Assembly: GCF_016811995.1 (NCBI RefSeq)
Contig: NZ_CP069159.1
Coordinates: 62,001 to 126,000 of the forward strand
Source of the DNA: Citrobacter sp. R56
Lineage (GTDB): Bacteria; Pseudomonadota; Gammaproteobacteria; Enterobacterales; Enterobacteriaceae
Direction: 5' to 3'
DNA length: 64,000 bases
Shown: positions 1 to 12,908 of the stretch, in pieces
Layout of the letters: each line of letters starts with the position of its first letter
Numbering within the stretch: the stretch's first letter is position 1
Position numbers and translations under genes: made by a program
The notes under the pieces: model-generated
What the model was told of the DNA's origin: nothing
The model's input: only the letters and a program-made list of their open reading frames with translations
Databases searched by the model: none

Positions 1-1198
1 TGGGATCAACATCAATCACCAGATTGCGGCTGGCGTTGAATTTCTTCAGCGTCAGGCTGTTGAGCCAGCCTGGCAATGGTTTCATCCACAACTGTTTCCA
101 GTTTGTCGGCAGGGTGTATTCCAGCCCGGCAATGGCAGTATCGTCGAGAACGAGTGCTTTACCGGAGCGTAGCCAATGACCGGATGTGCGGATCATGCCG
201 CCTTCCCAGCGGGTGGTGAACTGACGTAGCGCGATGCCGTGCGGAGAAAACTCCGCATTTAAGATGGGATCGAAGAGATGCAGCGAACCATAGATGAACT
301 CGCTGGCATTCATCGACAATTTGCCCTCCTGCGTCTGCCAGTCATCTTTGCTGAAGGTCAGGCTGCGCAAGCTGAGGTCAAGATCGGTCACTGCCCAGTC
401 CGGACCTTGCAGGCGTGCGTCGGTCACCTCAAGGCGGCCAATCTGCAGGGAAGGAATACTTGTGAGCGGCGAAAAGAATTCCACCAGCACTTTGTCGCTT
501 TGTAAGCGGATGTCGTTCAGACGAAGGCTATCAACAATCCAACTGCCGTCCGCATTTCGTCGCGCCACGCCGGTTAATGCGCCGCGTGCGACGTCTGCGC
601 CAATGTTGCTCAGTGTCACCTGTTCTTTGTCGATGCTGCCTTCAATCAGCACGTTAGTGGCGGGGATGTCGTTCAGCGTCAGCGAACCTGCACTGAGCTG
701 GATCTGTGCTTTGCTGCCGAGTACCCGACCCGCTTCAGGATTCCAGGGGATCACGCCACCGTCCACCCGTTGCGCGCTCAGGTTCCACTCGCTGCCGGGA
801 CTGTTGAACGCCATATCGTGCAGCTCTAAGCGAACGGCCCGGAAGGGAAGCGGCGCCGTTTGCGAGGAGATATTCAGCGTCCCGTCTTTAAGCAGGATGG
901 TGTCAACATGCTGGGGATCGGTCAGTTGTCGACTACTGAGTCCGATATCCACGGTTTTTGCGACTAACGTGGCAGGCTGACCATCCCGGCCAAAGGTGAC
1001 GTTCTCCAGCAGGATGTGGGAAGGGGAGGAAAAACGGTGATCCATCGCATCAAAGGCCACGTGGTAGCCGCTATTTTCAGAGATCCAGTTGCTGACGCGT
1101 TCTGCTCCCCAGCGGGTTTGCAGCAGAAAATAGAGCACGATAATCGCCACCAAAAAGGCGATCAGCACGTAGATAAGCAGCTTTCCAATAAATTTCAT
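1..1198 (-). CDS. yicH: YicH, AsmA-family inner-membrane protein (partial, C-terminus outside window)
   Basis: Reading back from the ATG at 1196-1198 gives an open frame of about 399 codons that runs off the left edge without a stop; the E. coli protein is about 569 residues. The start (MKFIGKLL) opens a single N-terminal membrane anchor of about 20 hydrophobic residues. A long periplasmic region follows, rich in alternating beta-type sequence, as in AsmA-like proteins. These are thought to act in envelope lipid transport or outer-membrane homeostasis; the role of YicH itself is not well defined. It lies downstream of xanP on the same strand, separated by 121 bp that contain a strong hairpin, so it may be transcribed separately. 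The identification rests on near-complete colinearity with remembered E. coli YicH and on its position beside xanP. Confidence 0.93.
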   Translation of the reverse strand, partial: MKFIGKLLIYVLIAFLVAIIVLYFLLQTRWGAERVSNWISENSGYHVAFDAMDHRFSSPSHILLENVTFGRDGQPATLVAKTVDIGLSSRQLTDPQHVDTILLKDGTLNISSQTAPLPFRAVRLELHDMAFNSPGSEWNLSAQRVDGGVIPWNPEAGRVLGSKAQIQLSAGSLTLNDIPATNVLIEGSIDKEQVTLSNIGADVARGALTGVARRNADGSWIVDSLRLNDIRLQSDKVLVEFFSPLTSIPSLQIGRLEVTDARLQGPDWAVTDLDLSLRSLTFSKDDWQTQEGKLSMNASEFIYGSLHLFDPILNAEFSPHGIALRQFTTRWEGGMIRTSGHWLRSGKALVLDDTAIAGLEYTLPTNWKQLWMKPLPGWLNSLTLKKFNASRNLVIDVDP

Positions 1199-1284
1199 GG
1201 TCTTCCATCCCGCGAAGTGCACATAACTGAGTTATGCACGATTTAGGCGTAATCCTCAAGGCGGGAATAGTGAAAGAGCGTTTC

Positions 1285-1313
1285 TGTGGCGGCGATTGTC
1301 GATCGCCGCCACA
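1285..1313 (-). terminator. Strong hairpin after xanP
   Basis: A perfect 12-bp stem (1285-1296 with 1302-1313) closes a 5-base loop just after the xanP stop. There is no convincing T tract on the minus strand, so it may be a weak terminator or an mRNA 3'-end stabiliser between xanP and yicH. Confidence 0.5.
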
Positions 1314-1319
1314 TTCCGC

Positions 1320-2711
1320 TTACGGCTTTTCTGGCGGGAAAATCAGGTTCAGAACGATTGCGGTGATACCACCCGCAGCAATCCCGGAGGAGAGCAGGTT
1401 TTTCACCCAGTCCGGTGCAAATTGCAGGATCAGCGGCTGTTGGGAAACGCCCAGACCTACCGCCAGCGACAGGGCGATAATCAGGATAGCGCGACGGTTC
1501 AACGGTTCGCGCGACACGATACGCACCCCGGAGGCGGCGATGGTGCCGAACATCACGAGAGTCGCACCGCCGAGCACGGGTTCTGGAATGTGTTGTACAA
1601 ATCCGCTCACTGCCGGGAAAAGGCCCAGGACAATCAGCATCAACGCAACCACAAACCCAACATAGCGGCTGGCAACGCCCGTCAACTGGATCACGCCGTT
1701 GTTTTGACCGAAGCAGGAGTTCGGGAAGGTGTTAAACACCGCAGAGACAAACGAGTTCAGGCCGTTAGCCAGCACCCCGCCTTTTAGACGTTTCATATAC
1801 AGAGGCCCGGAAACGGGTTGCTCAGAAACATCGGAGGTGGCGGTAATATCGCCAATGGTTTCCAGTGAAGTGATCATAAAGACCAGCATCAGCGGCAGCA
1901 GAAGATTCCAGTCAATGCCCAGTCCGTAATACAGCGGCGTTGGCACCATGATGACATCCTGCGTGGTCGGGGCGGTATTTTCCGGCAACATACCCATAAA
2001 CCATGCCATCGCGTAGCCTGCGGCCATGGCTATCACCAGCGAAGCAACCCGCAGGTAGGGGTTACGCTGACGGTTAAGCAGAATGATCAATGCCAGTACG
2101 ACGCCCGCCAGCAGCAGGTTTTTCGGTGAGCCGAAGGTGTTGTCGTTCATCGCGGCATAACCACCGCCGATGGACGTCAGGCCGACCTGAATCAGCGACA
2201 GGCCGATGATCATGACCACCACGCCGGAAACCAGCGGGGTAATGATACGGCGCGCGAGATGCAGTACGCGGGAGAGAATCATTTCGGTGCAGCTTGCCAG
2301 CATCAGTGTACCGAACAGCGCCGCCATCATCGTGGGAACATCCGCCCCCCCGGTTTTCAGCGCCGTGCCGCCCATAATCAGCGGGGCGACAAAGTTGAAA
2401 CTTGTTCCCTGAATCGAGAGCAACCCCGAGCCTACCGGACCCCATGCTTTAATTTGAATAATAGAGGCCACACCGGAGGCGAACAGCGACATGCTGATAA
2501 TGTGTTGAGTATCCTGGGCCGGCAAACCGAGCGCCTGGCAGATTAACAGCGCGGGCGTGATGACTGCGACGAACATTGCCAGCAGGTGCTGAGAGGCGGC
2601 AAAAAGAGTTTGAGGAAGCGGCGGACAATCTTCAAGACGGTAAATCAGTTCGCTGTTTTGAGTCTGCGCAATCGGTTGCGCATTTTCTGACTCGACAGTG
2701 TTAACAGACAT
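1320..2711 (-). CDS. xanP: Xanthine:proton symporter XanP
   Basis: This 463-residue protein belongs to the NAT/NCS2 nucleobase permease family. In E. coli XanP is a high-affinity xanthine/H+ symporter in the inner membrane. The sequence shows about 14 hydrophobic segments and the NAT signature [10 protein letters not shown] in the second half, which lines the substrate site. The frame extends to a TTG at 2720, but I chose the ATG at 2709-2711 because it gives exactly the E. coli length and N-terminus (MSVNT). It is divergent from gltS. The 226 bp between them hold a perfect PurR-like palindrome at 2765-2778, which fits purine repression of a purine transporter. Confidence 0.97.
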   Translation of the reverse strand: MSVNTVESENAQPIAQTQNSELIYRLEDCPPLPQTLFAASQHLLAMFVAVITPALLICQALGLPAQDTQHIISMSLFASGVASIIQIKAWGPVGSGLLSIQGTSFNFVAPLIMGGTALKTGGADVPTMMAALFGTLMLASCTEMILSRVLHLARRIITPLVSGVVVMIIGLSLIQVGLTSIGGGYAAMNDNTFGSPKNLLLAGVVLALIILLNRQRNPYLRVASLVIAMAAGYAMAWFMGMLPENTAPTTQDVIMVPTPLYYGLGIDWNLLLPLMLVFMITSLETIGDITATSDVSEQPVSGPLYMKRLKGGVLANGLNSFVSAVFNTFPNSCFGQNNGVIQLTGVASRYVGFVVALMLIVLGLFPAVSGFVQHIPEPVLGGATLVMFGTIAASGVRIVSREPLNRRAILIIALSLAVGLGVSQQPLILQFAPDWVKNLLSSGIAAGGITAIVLNLIFPPEKP

Positions 2712-2764
2712 CAGAGGCAATCCCGTGGTGTAAAAGCGGGCATTTTATCCGACCTGGTGACAAA

Positions 2765-2778
2765 AGCAAACGTTTGCT
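2765..2778. promoter_or_regulatory. PurR-type operator upstream of xanP
   Basis: AGCAAACGTTTGCT is a perfect 14-bp palindrome containing the central CG and the GCAAACGTTTGC core of the PurR consensus. It lies 54 bp upstream of the xanP start, in the xanP/gltS divergent region. Purine permease genes, including yicE (xanP), have been predicted as PurR targets in gamma-proteobacteria. Binding here is inferred. Confidence 0.7.
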
Positions 2779-2937
2779 AATCGTTATTCTTAATATTTAA
2801 AACAGATAAAATCACCTTTTTATATAACTTTTGTACCTTTTCTGATTAAAATCCATGCCGATTACTCGTTAAGAGCTGAGAAATGACCGAGGAATACATC
2901 GTTCGCGAGGAGCGATGCGTACTTAAAGGAGCTTAAT

Positions 2938-4143
2938 ATGTTTCATCTCGATACTTTATCGACACTTGTTGCCGCAACGCTGACGTTGCTGCTGGGACGC
3001 AAGCTGGTCCAGTCTGTCTCCTTTCTGAAGAAATACACCATTCCTGAACCGGTTGCTGGTGGATTACTGGTGGCAATCGCTCTGCTGGTGCTGAAAAAGA
3101 GCATGGGCTGGGAAATTGATTTTGATATGAGTCTGAAAGACCCGCTGATGCTGGCGTTCTTTGCCACCATTGGTCTGAACGCTAACATTGCCAGCCTGCG
3201 TGCGGGTGGCCGTGTCGTCGGCATCTTCCTGATCGTGGTGGTAGGTTTACTGGTAATGCAAAACGCCATCGGCATCGGTATGGCCAGCCTGTTGGGGCTG
3301 GATCCGTTGATGGGGTTGATTGCGGGTTCAATTACCCTTTCGGGTGGACACGGCACCGGTGCGGCGTGGAGTAAGCTGTTCATCGAACGCTATGGCTTCA
3401 CCAATGCGACGGAAGTGGCAATGGCATGCGCAACCTTTGGTCTGGTGCTGGGTGGGCTGATTGGCGGTCCGGTGGCGCGTTACCTGGTGAAGCACTCCAC
3501 CACGCCAGACGGTATGCCAGACGATCAGGAAGTGCCGACAGCGTTTGAGAAACCGGATGTCGGGCGCATGATCACCTCACTGGTACTGATCGAAACCATT
3601 GCGCTTATCGCCATCTGTCTGACCGTCGGCAAAGTGGTTGCCCAGATGTTGGTGGGAACCGTGCTGGAACTGCCGACATTCGTCTGTGTACTGTTCGTCG
3701 GCGTGATCCTCAGTAACGGTCTGGCGCTCGCGGGCTTTTATCGCGTGTTTGAGCGGGCGGTTTCGGTGCTGGGCAACGTGAGTCTCTCACTGTTCCTGGC
3801 GATGGCATTGATGAGCCTGAAGCTGTGGGAACTGGCTTCGCTGGCGTTGCCGATGCTGGCGATTCTTGTGGTGCAGACGATCTTCATGGCGCTGTACGCC
3901 GTGTTTGTGACCTGGCGCATGATGGGTAAAAACTACGATGCCGCTGTACTGGCTGCCGGGCACTGCGGTTTTGGTCTTGGCGCGACGCCGACGGCGATCG
4001 CCAATATGCAGGCGATTACCGAGCGTTTTGGTCCGTCGCATATGGCGTTTCTGGTGGTGCCGATGGTGGGGGCGTTCTTCATCGACATCGTCAATGCGCT
4101 GGTGATTAAGCTGTATCTGTTGTTGCCGATTTTTGCGCAATAA
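2938..4143 (+). CDS. gltS: Sodium/glutamate symporter GltS
   Basis: This 401-residue protein is the same length as E. coli GltS and nearly identical to it. It imports L-glutamate (and D-glutamate) with Na+ across the inner membrane. The ESS-family fold is visible as two hydrophobic halves, each with a glycine-rich re-entrant-loop region (SGGHGTGAAW in the first, GHCGFGLGATPTA in the second). The ATG at 2938 has a good ribosome binding site (AAAGGAG) 6 bases upstream. It is divergent from xanP and convergent with recG, with a strong terminator between gltS and recG. Confidence 0.98.
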   Translation: MFHLDTLSTLVAATLTLLLGRKLVQSVSFLKKYTIPEPVAGGLLVAIALLVLKKSMGWEIDFDMSLKDPLMLAFFATIGLNANIASLRAGGRVVGIFLIVVVGLLVMQNAIGIGMASLLGLDPLMGLIAGSITLSGGHGTGAAWSKLFIERYGFTNATEVAMACATFGLVLGGLIGGPVARYLVKHSTTPDGMPDDQEVPTAFEKPDVGRMITSLVLIETIALIAICLTVGKVVAQMLVGTVLELPTFVCVLFVGVILSNGLALAGFYRVFERAVSVLGNVSLSLFLAMALMSLKLWELASLALPMLAILVVQTIFMALYAVFVTWRMMGKNYDAAVLAAGHCGFGLGATPTAIANMQAITERFGPSHMAFLVVPMVGAFFIDIVNALVIKLYLLLPIFAQ

Positions 4144-4146
4144 GGA

Positions 4147-4180
4147 CAATGCGGCGGTGTGAAAACCGCCGCATTGTTTT
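4147..4180 (+). terminator. gltS intrinsic terminator
   Basis: An 11-bp GC-rich perfect stem (4147-4157 with 4166-4176) is followed by TTTT, directly after the gltS stop. It separates gltS from the convergent recG. Confidence 0.85.
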
Positions 4181-4184
4181 AGCT

Positions 4185-6266
4185 TCAGGCGTTGGAGTAA
4201 CGTTCGGTTTCCGGCATCCAGCGCTCGATCAACGCCGTAGCCTGTTGTGGATAACGTTCGTGAATATGGCGCGCAATGCGCTGAACTTCCGGAATAATGG
4301 CCTGATCGCGCAGTAAATCCGCCACTTTAAATTCAGCGCTGCCCGTCTGACGGGTACCCAACAATTCGCCAGGTCCGCGGATCTCCAGGTCTTTTTGCGC
4401 AATCACAAAACCGTCGTTGCTGTCGCGCAGAACCTGCAGGCGTGTCTGCGCCGTTTTTGACAGGGGAGATTTGTAGAGCAGGACGCAGTGCGAGGCCACT
4501 GCGCCGCGACCGACGCGTCCGCGCAGCTGGTGCAATTGCGCAAGACCCAGACGCTCCGGGTTTTCAATAATCATCAGGCTGGCGTTGGGAACATCCACCC
4601 CCACTTCAATGACGGTGGTCGCAACCAGAAGATGAAGATCGCCCTGCTTAAAGGCAGCCATGATCGCCTGCTTCTCGGCGGGTTTCATTCTCCCGTGCAC
4701 CAGACCAATGTTCAGCTCAGGCAGGGCAAGTTTCAGTTCTTCACTTGTGGCTTCCGCCGCCTGCGCTTCTAACAGATCCGACTCTTCAATCAGCGTACAG
4801 ACCCAGTAAGCCTGGCGTCCTTCGTGGGTACAGGCGTTACGCACCCGGTCAATAATATCGCTGCGGCGGGTATCCGGAATGGCGACCGTGGTGACCGGCG
4901 TACGGCCCGGCGGCAGTTCGTCGATCACCGAAGTGTCGAGATCGGCATACGCAGTCATCGCCAGGGTGCGTGGAATCGGTGTCGCGGTCATGATCAACTG
5001 ATGCGGGTGGAAGCCCTGCTGCTGACCTTTCTCCCACAGCGCCAGACGCTGATGCACGCCGAAACGGTGCTGTTCGTCGATGATCACTAACGCAAGGCCG
5101 TTAAACTGCACCTGTTCCTGGAAAATCGCATGAGTGCCGACCACCATTTGTACCTGACCGCTGGCGATGGCGTCCTGTTGCGCAAGACGCGCTTTGCCTT
5201 TTTGTTTACCGGCCAGCCAGCCCACTTCAATGCCGAGCGGGGCAAACCAGTGGCGGAAGTTATTGGCGTGTTGTTCAGCGAGCAGTTCGGTCGGCGCCAT
5301 CATCGCCACCTGTTTGCCGTGGGCAATCGCCCGCAGCGCGGCGAGTGCCGCAACCAGCGTTTTGCCGGAGCCGACATCACCCTGCACCAGACGCATCATT
5401 GGCACATCCAGCGCCATGTCGCGTTCGATTTCCGCCACCACACGCGTTTGCGCCCCGGTCGGTTTAAAGGGCAGTGAATCAAGAAAACGATTTTTGAGTT
5501 CGCCTTGCGCACTGAGCGACAGCGCGTGATATCGCTGCGCTCCGGCGCGCAACGCCAGCATACTCAGGTTATGCGCCAGTAATTCTTCCAGGATCAGCCG
5601 CCGCTGCGCCGGGTGTTGCCCGGTTTCCAGGTCGCTGAGCTGGAGCGACGGCGGCGGGCGGTGCAGGGTGCGTAATGCCTCCGGCAGACTCATCATGCCC
5701 TGTAGAAGCTCTGGCGGTAACAGCTCGGCAATGGCGCAGGTATCCAGTAAATCCAGTGCCTGATCGGTGAGTTTGCGCAGCGTTGCCTGTTTTATCCCTT
5801 CGGTGGTCGGGTAAACGGGGGTGAGCGTCTCCTGCAACTCCGGCGTGCTGAGATCGCCCTGAACGCGGTATTCCGGGTGGAACATTTCTGCCCCGTATTT
5901 TCCGCGCTTTGCTTCTCCGTAGGCCAGTACGCGGCGACCTGTCGCCAGGCTGTTTTTCATTGCCGCACTGAAATTGAAAAAACGCATAGTGAGGATGCCA
6001 GAGCCGTCGCTGATCTGACAGGTCATCATCCGTCGACCGCCAAACGTGATGTTGCAGTTCAGCACTTCCCCTTCTACGGTGGCGTAAACGCCCGGCAGCA
6101 GTTCGCCTATCGGATAGAGATGGGTACGATCTTCATAACGCAGTGGAAGGTGCAGGAGGAGATCCTGTACGGTATGCAGGCCAATTTTCGCCAGTTTACT
6201 GCTTTGTGCTGCGCCAACGCCCGTTAGTGAACTGAGCGGAACAGCATCTAACAGGCGCCCTTTCAT
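4185..6266 (-). CDS. recG: ATP-dependent DNA helicase RecG
   Basis: At 693 residues it has the E. coli length. RecG remodels stalled replication forks, branch-migrates Holliday junctions and unwinds R-loops. The order of parts is an N-terminal wedge (OB-fold) domain recognising branched DNA (residues 1 to about 250), then a helicase core. The core shows Walker A GDVGSGKT near residue 300, the DEQH motif II near 397 and the GRVGRG motif VI. The start codon overlaps the trmH stop by 4 bases (ATGA), so translation is probably coupled. It is the last gene of the rpoZ-spoT-trmH-recG cluster. Confidence 0.98.
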   Translation of the reverse strand: MKGRLLDAVPLSSLTGVGAAQSSKLAKIGLHTVQDLLLHLPLRYEDRTHLYPIGELLPGVYATVEGEVLNCNITFGGRRMMTCQISDGSGILTMRFFNFSAAMKNSLATGRRVLAYGEAKRGKYGAEMFHPEYRVQGDLSTPELQETLTPVYPTTEGIKQATLRKLTDQALDLLDTCAIAELLPPELLQGMMSLPEALRTLHRPPPSLQLSDLETGQHPAQRRLILEELLAHNLSMLALRAGAQRYHALSLSAQGELKNRFLDSLPFKPTGAQTRVVAEIERDMALDVPMMRLVQGDVGSGKTLVAALAALRAIAHGKQVAMMAPTELLAEQHANNFRHWFAPLGIEVGWLAGKQKGKARLAQQDAIASGQVQMVVGTHAIFQEQVQFNGLALVIIDEQHRFGVHQRLALWEKGQQQGFHPHQLIMTATPIPRTLAMTAYADLDTSVIDELPPGRTPVTTVAIPDTRRSDIIDRVRNACTHEGRQAYWVCTLIEESDLLEAQAAEATSEELKLALPELNIGLVHGRMKPAEKQAIMAAFKQGDLHLLVATTVIEVGVDVPNASLMIIENPERLGLAQLHQLRGRVGRGAVASHCVLLYKSPLSKTAQTRLQVLRDSNDGFVIAQKDLEIRGPGELLGTRQTGSAEFKVADLLRDQAIIPEVQRIARHIHERYPQQATALIERWMPETERYSNA

Positions 6267-7006
6267 TTACGCTTTATCCTTCCCGCCGCCTCAATGCAAC
6301 GTGGATGATTTTGCGTAATATTGGAAGCCTGCATGGTTGCCCACCACGCAGCATCGGCTTCAATTTCGCCTTGCGCATTCACATGAGGGTAAGGCAGGCC
6401 TTTGCGTTTAGCCACGTTCGCCAGTACCGGATAACCGCCTTCAAACAGCAGACGCTGCTGCTCGTCTTCCGGCAGCATACTGTTCTCACGTCGGTACATG
6501 CCCGCGTTTTGCCGCTGGCGCTGTGCTTCGTAGAGAATCAGTGCCGAAGCGACAGAGACGTTGAGTGACTGCACCATGCCAATCATCGGGATGATGATGT
6601 CCTGATCCGCAAGGTCTAATGCTTCTTGCGTGATGCCGGTTTTCTCTTGCCCCATCAGAATACAGGTCGGGCGAGTGTAATCAATTTCGCGGAAATCGAC
6701 GGCTTTGTCCGAAAGGTGAGTGGCCAGAATCTGCATGTCCTGGCTTTTCAGGTGGGAGACGGCGTCGCTAATGGTGCGGTGAGTCTTCACCTGCACCCAG
6801 CTGTTGCTTCCCGCCGCCGAAGAGGCCATGGTGCGCATACGGCTACCTGGCCAGACGGCGTGAACTTCATGTACGCCAACGGCATCTGCGGTACGGATAA
6901 TCGCAGAAACGTTATGAGGTTTATGGACCTGCTCCATGCAGACGGTCAGATCAGGCTGACGCCTGGCGAGCATCTCGCAGATACGCGCATAACGCTGTGC
7001 ATTCAT
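6263..7006 (-). CDS. trmH: tRNA (Gm18) 2'-O-methyltransferase TrmH, with C-terminal extension
   Basis: This SpoU-family SPOUT enzyme methylates the ribose of G18 in the D-loop of tRNAs using S-adenosylmethionine. The three SpoU motifs are present: NVSAIIRTADAVG (around residues 32-44), the segment ending LMGQEKTGI, and QSLNVSVASAL, which form the trefoil knot. The frame gives 247 residues. It matches the E. coli 229-residue protein up to about residue 227, where E. coli ends with Ala-Gly; here 20 other residues follow, ending in a basic RIKRK. The extra coding sequence brings the stop into a 4-base overlap with recG. It begins 4 bp after spoT ends. Confidence 0.96.
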   Translation of the reverse strand: MNAQRYARICEMLARRQPDLTVCMEQVHKPHNVSAIIRTADAVGVHEVHAVWPGSRMRTMASSAAGSNSWVQVKTHRTISDAVSHLKSQDMQILATHLSDKAVDFREIDYTRPTCILMGQEKTGITQEALDLADQDIIIPMIGMVQSLNVSVASALILYEAQRQRQNAGMYRRENSMLPEDEQQRLLFEGGYPVLANVAKRKGLPYPHVNAQGEIEADAAWWATMQASNITQNHPRCIEAAGRIKRK

Positions 7007-7010
7007 AAGG

Positions 7011-9122
7011 CTAGTTTCGGTTACGGGTGACTTTTATCACGTCCGGCATCACGCGGATTTTGCGCATGATATTCGCCAGATGCACACGATCGCGTGCGGT
7101 GAGACGAATAAAGGCGCTATAGACGCGACCATCTTTCTCTTCAGTATTCAAACTTTGAATATTGGAGGTGGTGGTGTTAATTGCCGCAGTCAGATTCGCC
7201 AGCGCACCCTGATGGTTAAACATGTCCACCTTGATTTCAGCGATGAACTCCTGCTCCGTCTCTTTATCCCATTCGACGGCCATAAACTTCTCTGGCTCTT
7301 TCTGGTAACCACGGATGTTACGGCAGGACTCATGGTGAATAACCAGACCTTTTCCGGGGCTGACGTGAGCGATAATCGGGTCGCCGGGAATCGGTCGGCA
7401 GCATTTGGCGAAGGTGATCAGCACGCCATCTGCACCTTTAATCGGCAGATGTCCGTGGCTGGACTGCGCTTGTGTGGTTGCCGAAGCATCACCTTGCTGA
7501 AGATTCTTCGCCACTACGACGCTCATGGCGTTACCCAGACCGATTTCCGCCAGCAGATCTTCCAGCGTCGCGAGCTTCATGCGCTCAATTTCGCGCTGGA
7601 TGCTTTCCTGCGGAATTTCAGCCAGTTTACGGCTGCCGCCTAAGGCATGATTCAGCAAGCGACGACCGAGGCTGACGGAATCGTCGCGCTTGAGATTCTT
7701 CAGTAACTGGCGAATTTTGGCACGCGCTTTCGAGCTGACGACAAAGTTGAGCCAGGCGGCATTCGGACGTGCGCCCGGTGCGGTAATGATCTCAACCGTC
7801 TGGCCGCTGGAAAGCGGTTGCGACAGCGGATAGGGCTGGCGGTCGACGCGCGCGCCGACGCAGGCATGACCGATATCGGTGTGTACCGCGTACGCGAAGT
7901 CGACAGGTGTGGCACCGGCAGGCAGTTCGACAATTCGCCCTTCCGGTGTGAAAACGTAAATCTCATCCGGGAAGAGATCGGATTTAACGCTCTCGATAAA
8001 TTCAAACGAGCTACCGGCACTCTGTTGTAGCTCCAGCAGGCTCTGCATCCAGCGCTGAGCGCGGATTTGTGCGGTGGTGCTGGTTTCGCCGTGCTCTTTA
8101 TAAGCCCAGTGCGCCGCAACCCCCATTTCCGCCATCTGGTCCATGTCTTCGGTACGGATTTGTACCTCAACCGGAACACCATGTGGGCCGATCATCGAGG
8201 TGTGCAAAGACTGATAGCCGTTCGCTTTTGGAATGGCGATATAGTCTTTTACGCGCCCTGGACGCGGCTTATAGAGGCTGTGCATCTGGCCAAGCACGCG
8301 ATAGCAGGTGTCGGAATCATGAACGATGACGCGGAACGCGTAGATGTCCATGATCGAGTGAAAACGCTGCTCTTTAAGCACCATTTTGCAGTAGATCGAG
8401 TACAGATGTTTTTCGCGACCGCTAACGCGACACGGAATTCCCGCTTCCTGCAAACGCCCTTCAATCTCTGAGAGGATTTTTTGAATCATCTCTTTACGGT
8501 TGCCGCGCGCAGCTTTCACCACTTCTTTAATAACGCGATAACGGTTCGGGTATAACGCTTCAAAACCCAACTCTTCGAGCTCGGTTTTAATGTGATGAAT
8601 ACCTAAACGGTGCGCCAGCGGACTGTAAATTTCGAGGGTTTCACGGGCGATGCGGCGACGTTTGTCCGGGCGTAATGAGCCCAGCGTGCGCATGTTATGG
8701 GTTCGGTCAGCGAGTTTGATGAGAATGACGCGGATATCCTGCACCATCGCCATAATCATCTTGCGAAAGTTTTCGGCCTGCGCCTCTTTCTTATCGCGGA
8801 ACTTGAGTTTATCAAGTTTCGACACCCCTTCTACCAGTTCAGCAACGCTTTTACCAAAAAGCTGTTCCATGTCCTGGTAGGTGGCGGGAGTGTCTTCAAT
8901 CACATCATGCAGCAGCGCCGCCATTAGCGTTTCATAGTCGAGTTTCATCTCGGCCAGAATGCAGGCAACGGCTACTGGATGGGTGATATAGGGTTCACCG
9001 CTTGAACGTGTCTGGCCCTCGTGAGCGTCACGTGCAACGAGATACGCCTGCCGCAGACGCTTAATTTGGTCTTCCGGCAGGTAGTGTTGAATCAGTTGAT
9101 TCAGGCTTTCAAACAGATACAA
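7011..9122 (-). CDS. spoT: Bifunctional (p)ppGpp synthetase/hydrolase SpoT
   Basis: This is a 703-residue RelA/SpoT homologue. SpoT degrades ppGpp and makes it weakly during carbon, iron or fatty-acid stress. The N-terminal HD hydrolase domain is intact (LLHDVIED near residue 72). It is followed by the synthetase domain (about 220-350), a TGS domain (about 388-450, starting at EIYVFTPEG), a helical/zinc-finger region with CCRPIPGD near 535, and a C-terminal ACT domain. It sits 18 bp downstream of rpoZ in the same operon. One residue more than E. coli is found in the variable linker around residue 507. Confidence 0.98.
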   Translation of the reverse strand: MYLFESLNQLIQHYLPEDQIKRLRQAYLVARDAHEGQTRSSGEPYITHPVAVACILAEMKLDYETLMAALLHDVIEDTPATYQDMEQLFGKSVAELVEGVSKLDKLKFRDKKEAQAENFRKMIMAMVQDIRVILIKLADRTHNMRTLGSLRPDKRRRIARETLEIYSPLAHRLGIHHIKTELEELGFEALYPNRYRVIKEVVKAARGNRKEMIQKILSEIEGRLQEAGIPCRVSGREKHLYSIYCKMVLKEQRFHSIMDIYAFRVIVHDSDTCYRVLGQMHSLYKPRPGRVKDYIAIPKANGYQSLHTSMIGPHGVPVEVQIRTEDMDQMAEMGVAAHWAYKEHGETSTTAQIRAQRWMQSLLELQQSAGSSFEFIESVKSDLFPDEIYVFTPEGRIVELPAGATPVDFAYAVHTDIGHACVGARVDRQPYPLSQPLSSGQTVEIITAPGARPNAAWLNFVVSSKARAKIRQLLKNLKRDDSVSLGRRLLNHALGGSRKLAEIPQESIQREIERMKLATLEDLLAEIGLGNAMSVVVAKNLQQGDASATTQAQSSHGHLPIKGADGVLITFAKCCRPIPGDPIIAHVSPGKGLVIHHESCRNIRGYQKEPEKFMAVEWDKETEQEFIAEIKVDMFNHQGALANLTAAINTTTSNIQSLNTEEKDGRVYSAFIRLTARDRVHLANIMRKIRVMPDVIKVTRNRN

Positions 9123-9140
9123 GGGCGACCCGCTGAGTAA

Positions 9141-9416
9141 TTAACGACGACCTTCAGCAATAGCGGTAACGGCTTGTAATTCAGCGGCTTCCTGCTCTTG
9201 CTGTTCCTGGCGTTCACGTACGTCGAGGATCTGGTTGTTGATCAGACCTTCTTCGATTTCGCGAAGCGCGATTACGGTAGTTTTATCGTTTTCTTCCGGT
9301 ACGAGCGGATCCTTTCCGCCTACCTGCATCTGACGAGCGCGACGCGCGGCGACCAGTACCAGGTCAAAACGGTTACCAATTTTCTCTACAGCGTCCTGAA
9401 CAGTTACGCGTGCCAT
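9141..9416 (-). CDS. rpoZ: RNA polymerase omega subunit
   Basis: At 91 residues it has the E. coli length. Omega wraps the C-terminus of beta-prime, helps RNA polymerase assembly and forms part of ppGpp binding site 1. The N-terminal sequence [17 protein letters not shown] and the helical core are typical. Its linkage to spoT is conserved and functionally apt, since SpoT controls the ligand that omega helps to bind. Confidence 0.98.
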
Positions 9417-9470
9417 ACTTAAAATGCTCCACAGGTGAAGAAATGACTGGGCATGATACTGAATGTGGGT

Positions 9471-12650
<3,180 letters not shown>

Positions 12651-12862
12651 GCCTTCCCCCTGATTTACTGGGGATAAAGGTTAGCGATTTGTGCGCAGTA
12701 TCACGATTGAGATTTTCTAAGGCGAGATGGTTTTAATAACTTTATCTTATGCAAAATTATGTTGTTCATCATATCTCACGCCTTTTCAGGTTATGATGAT
12801 GAAAAAGAATGATGAAAATAACTAATAGAAAAAGAGGCAGGTGACTTGAAACAATGGAAATA

Positions 12863-12896
12863 CACGTAGCACCGCTTCATTTTCACGGGCTACGTG
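12863..12896 (-). terminator. Possible yicC 3' hairpin
   Basis: An 8-bp perfect stem (12863-12870 with 12889-12896) with a long 18-base loop lies just beyond the yicC stop. No clear T tract follows, so termination is uncertain. Confidence 0.3.
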
Positions 12897-12908
12897 GTGA
12901 ACAATGGC

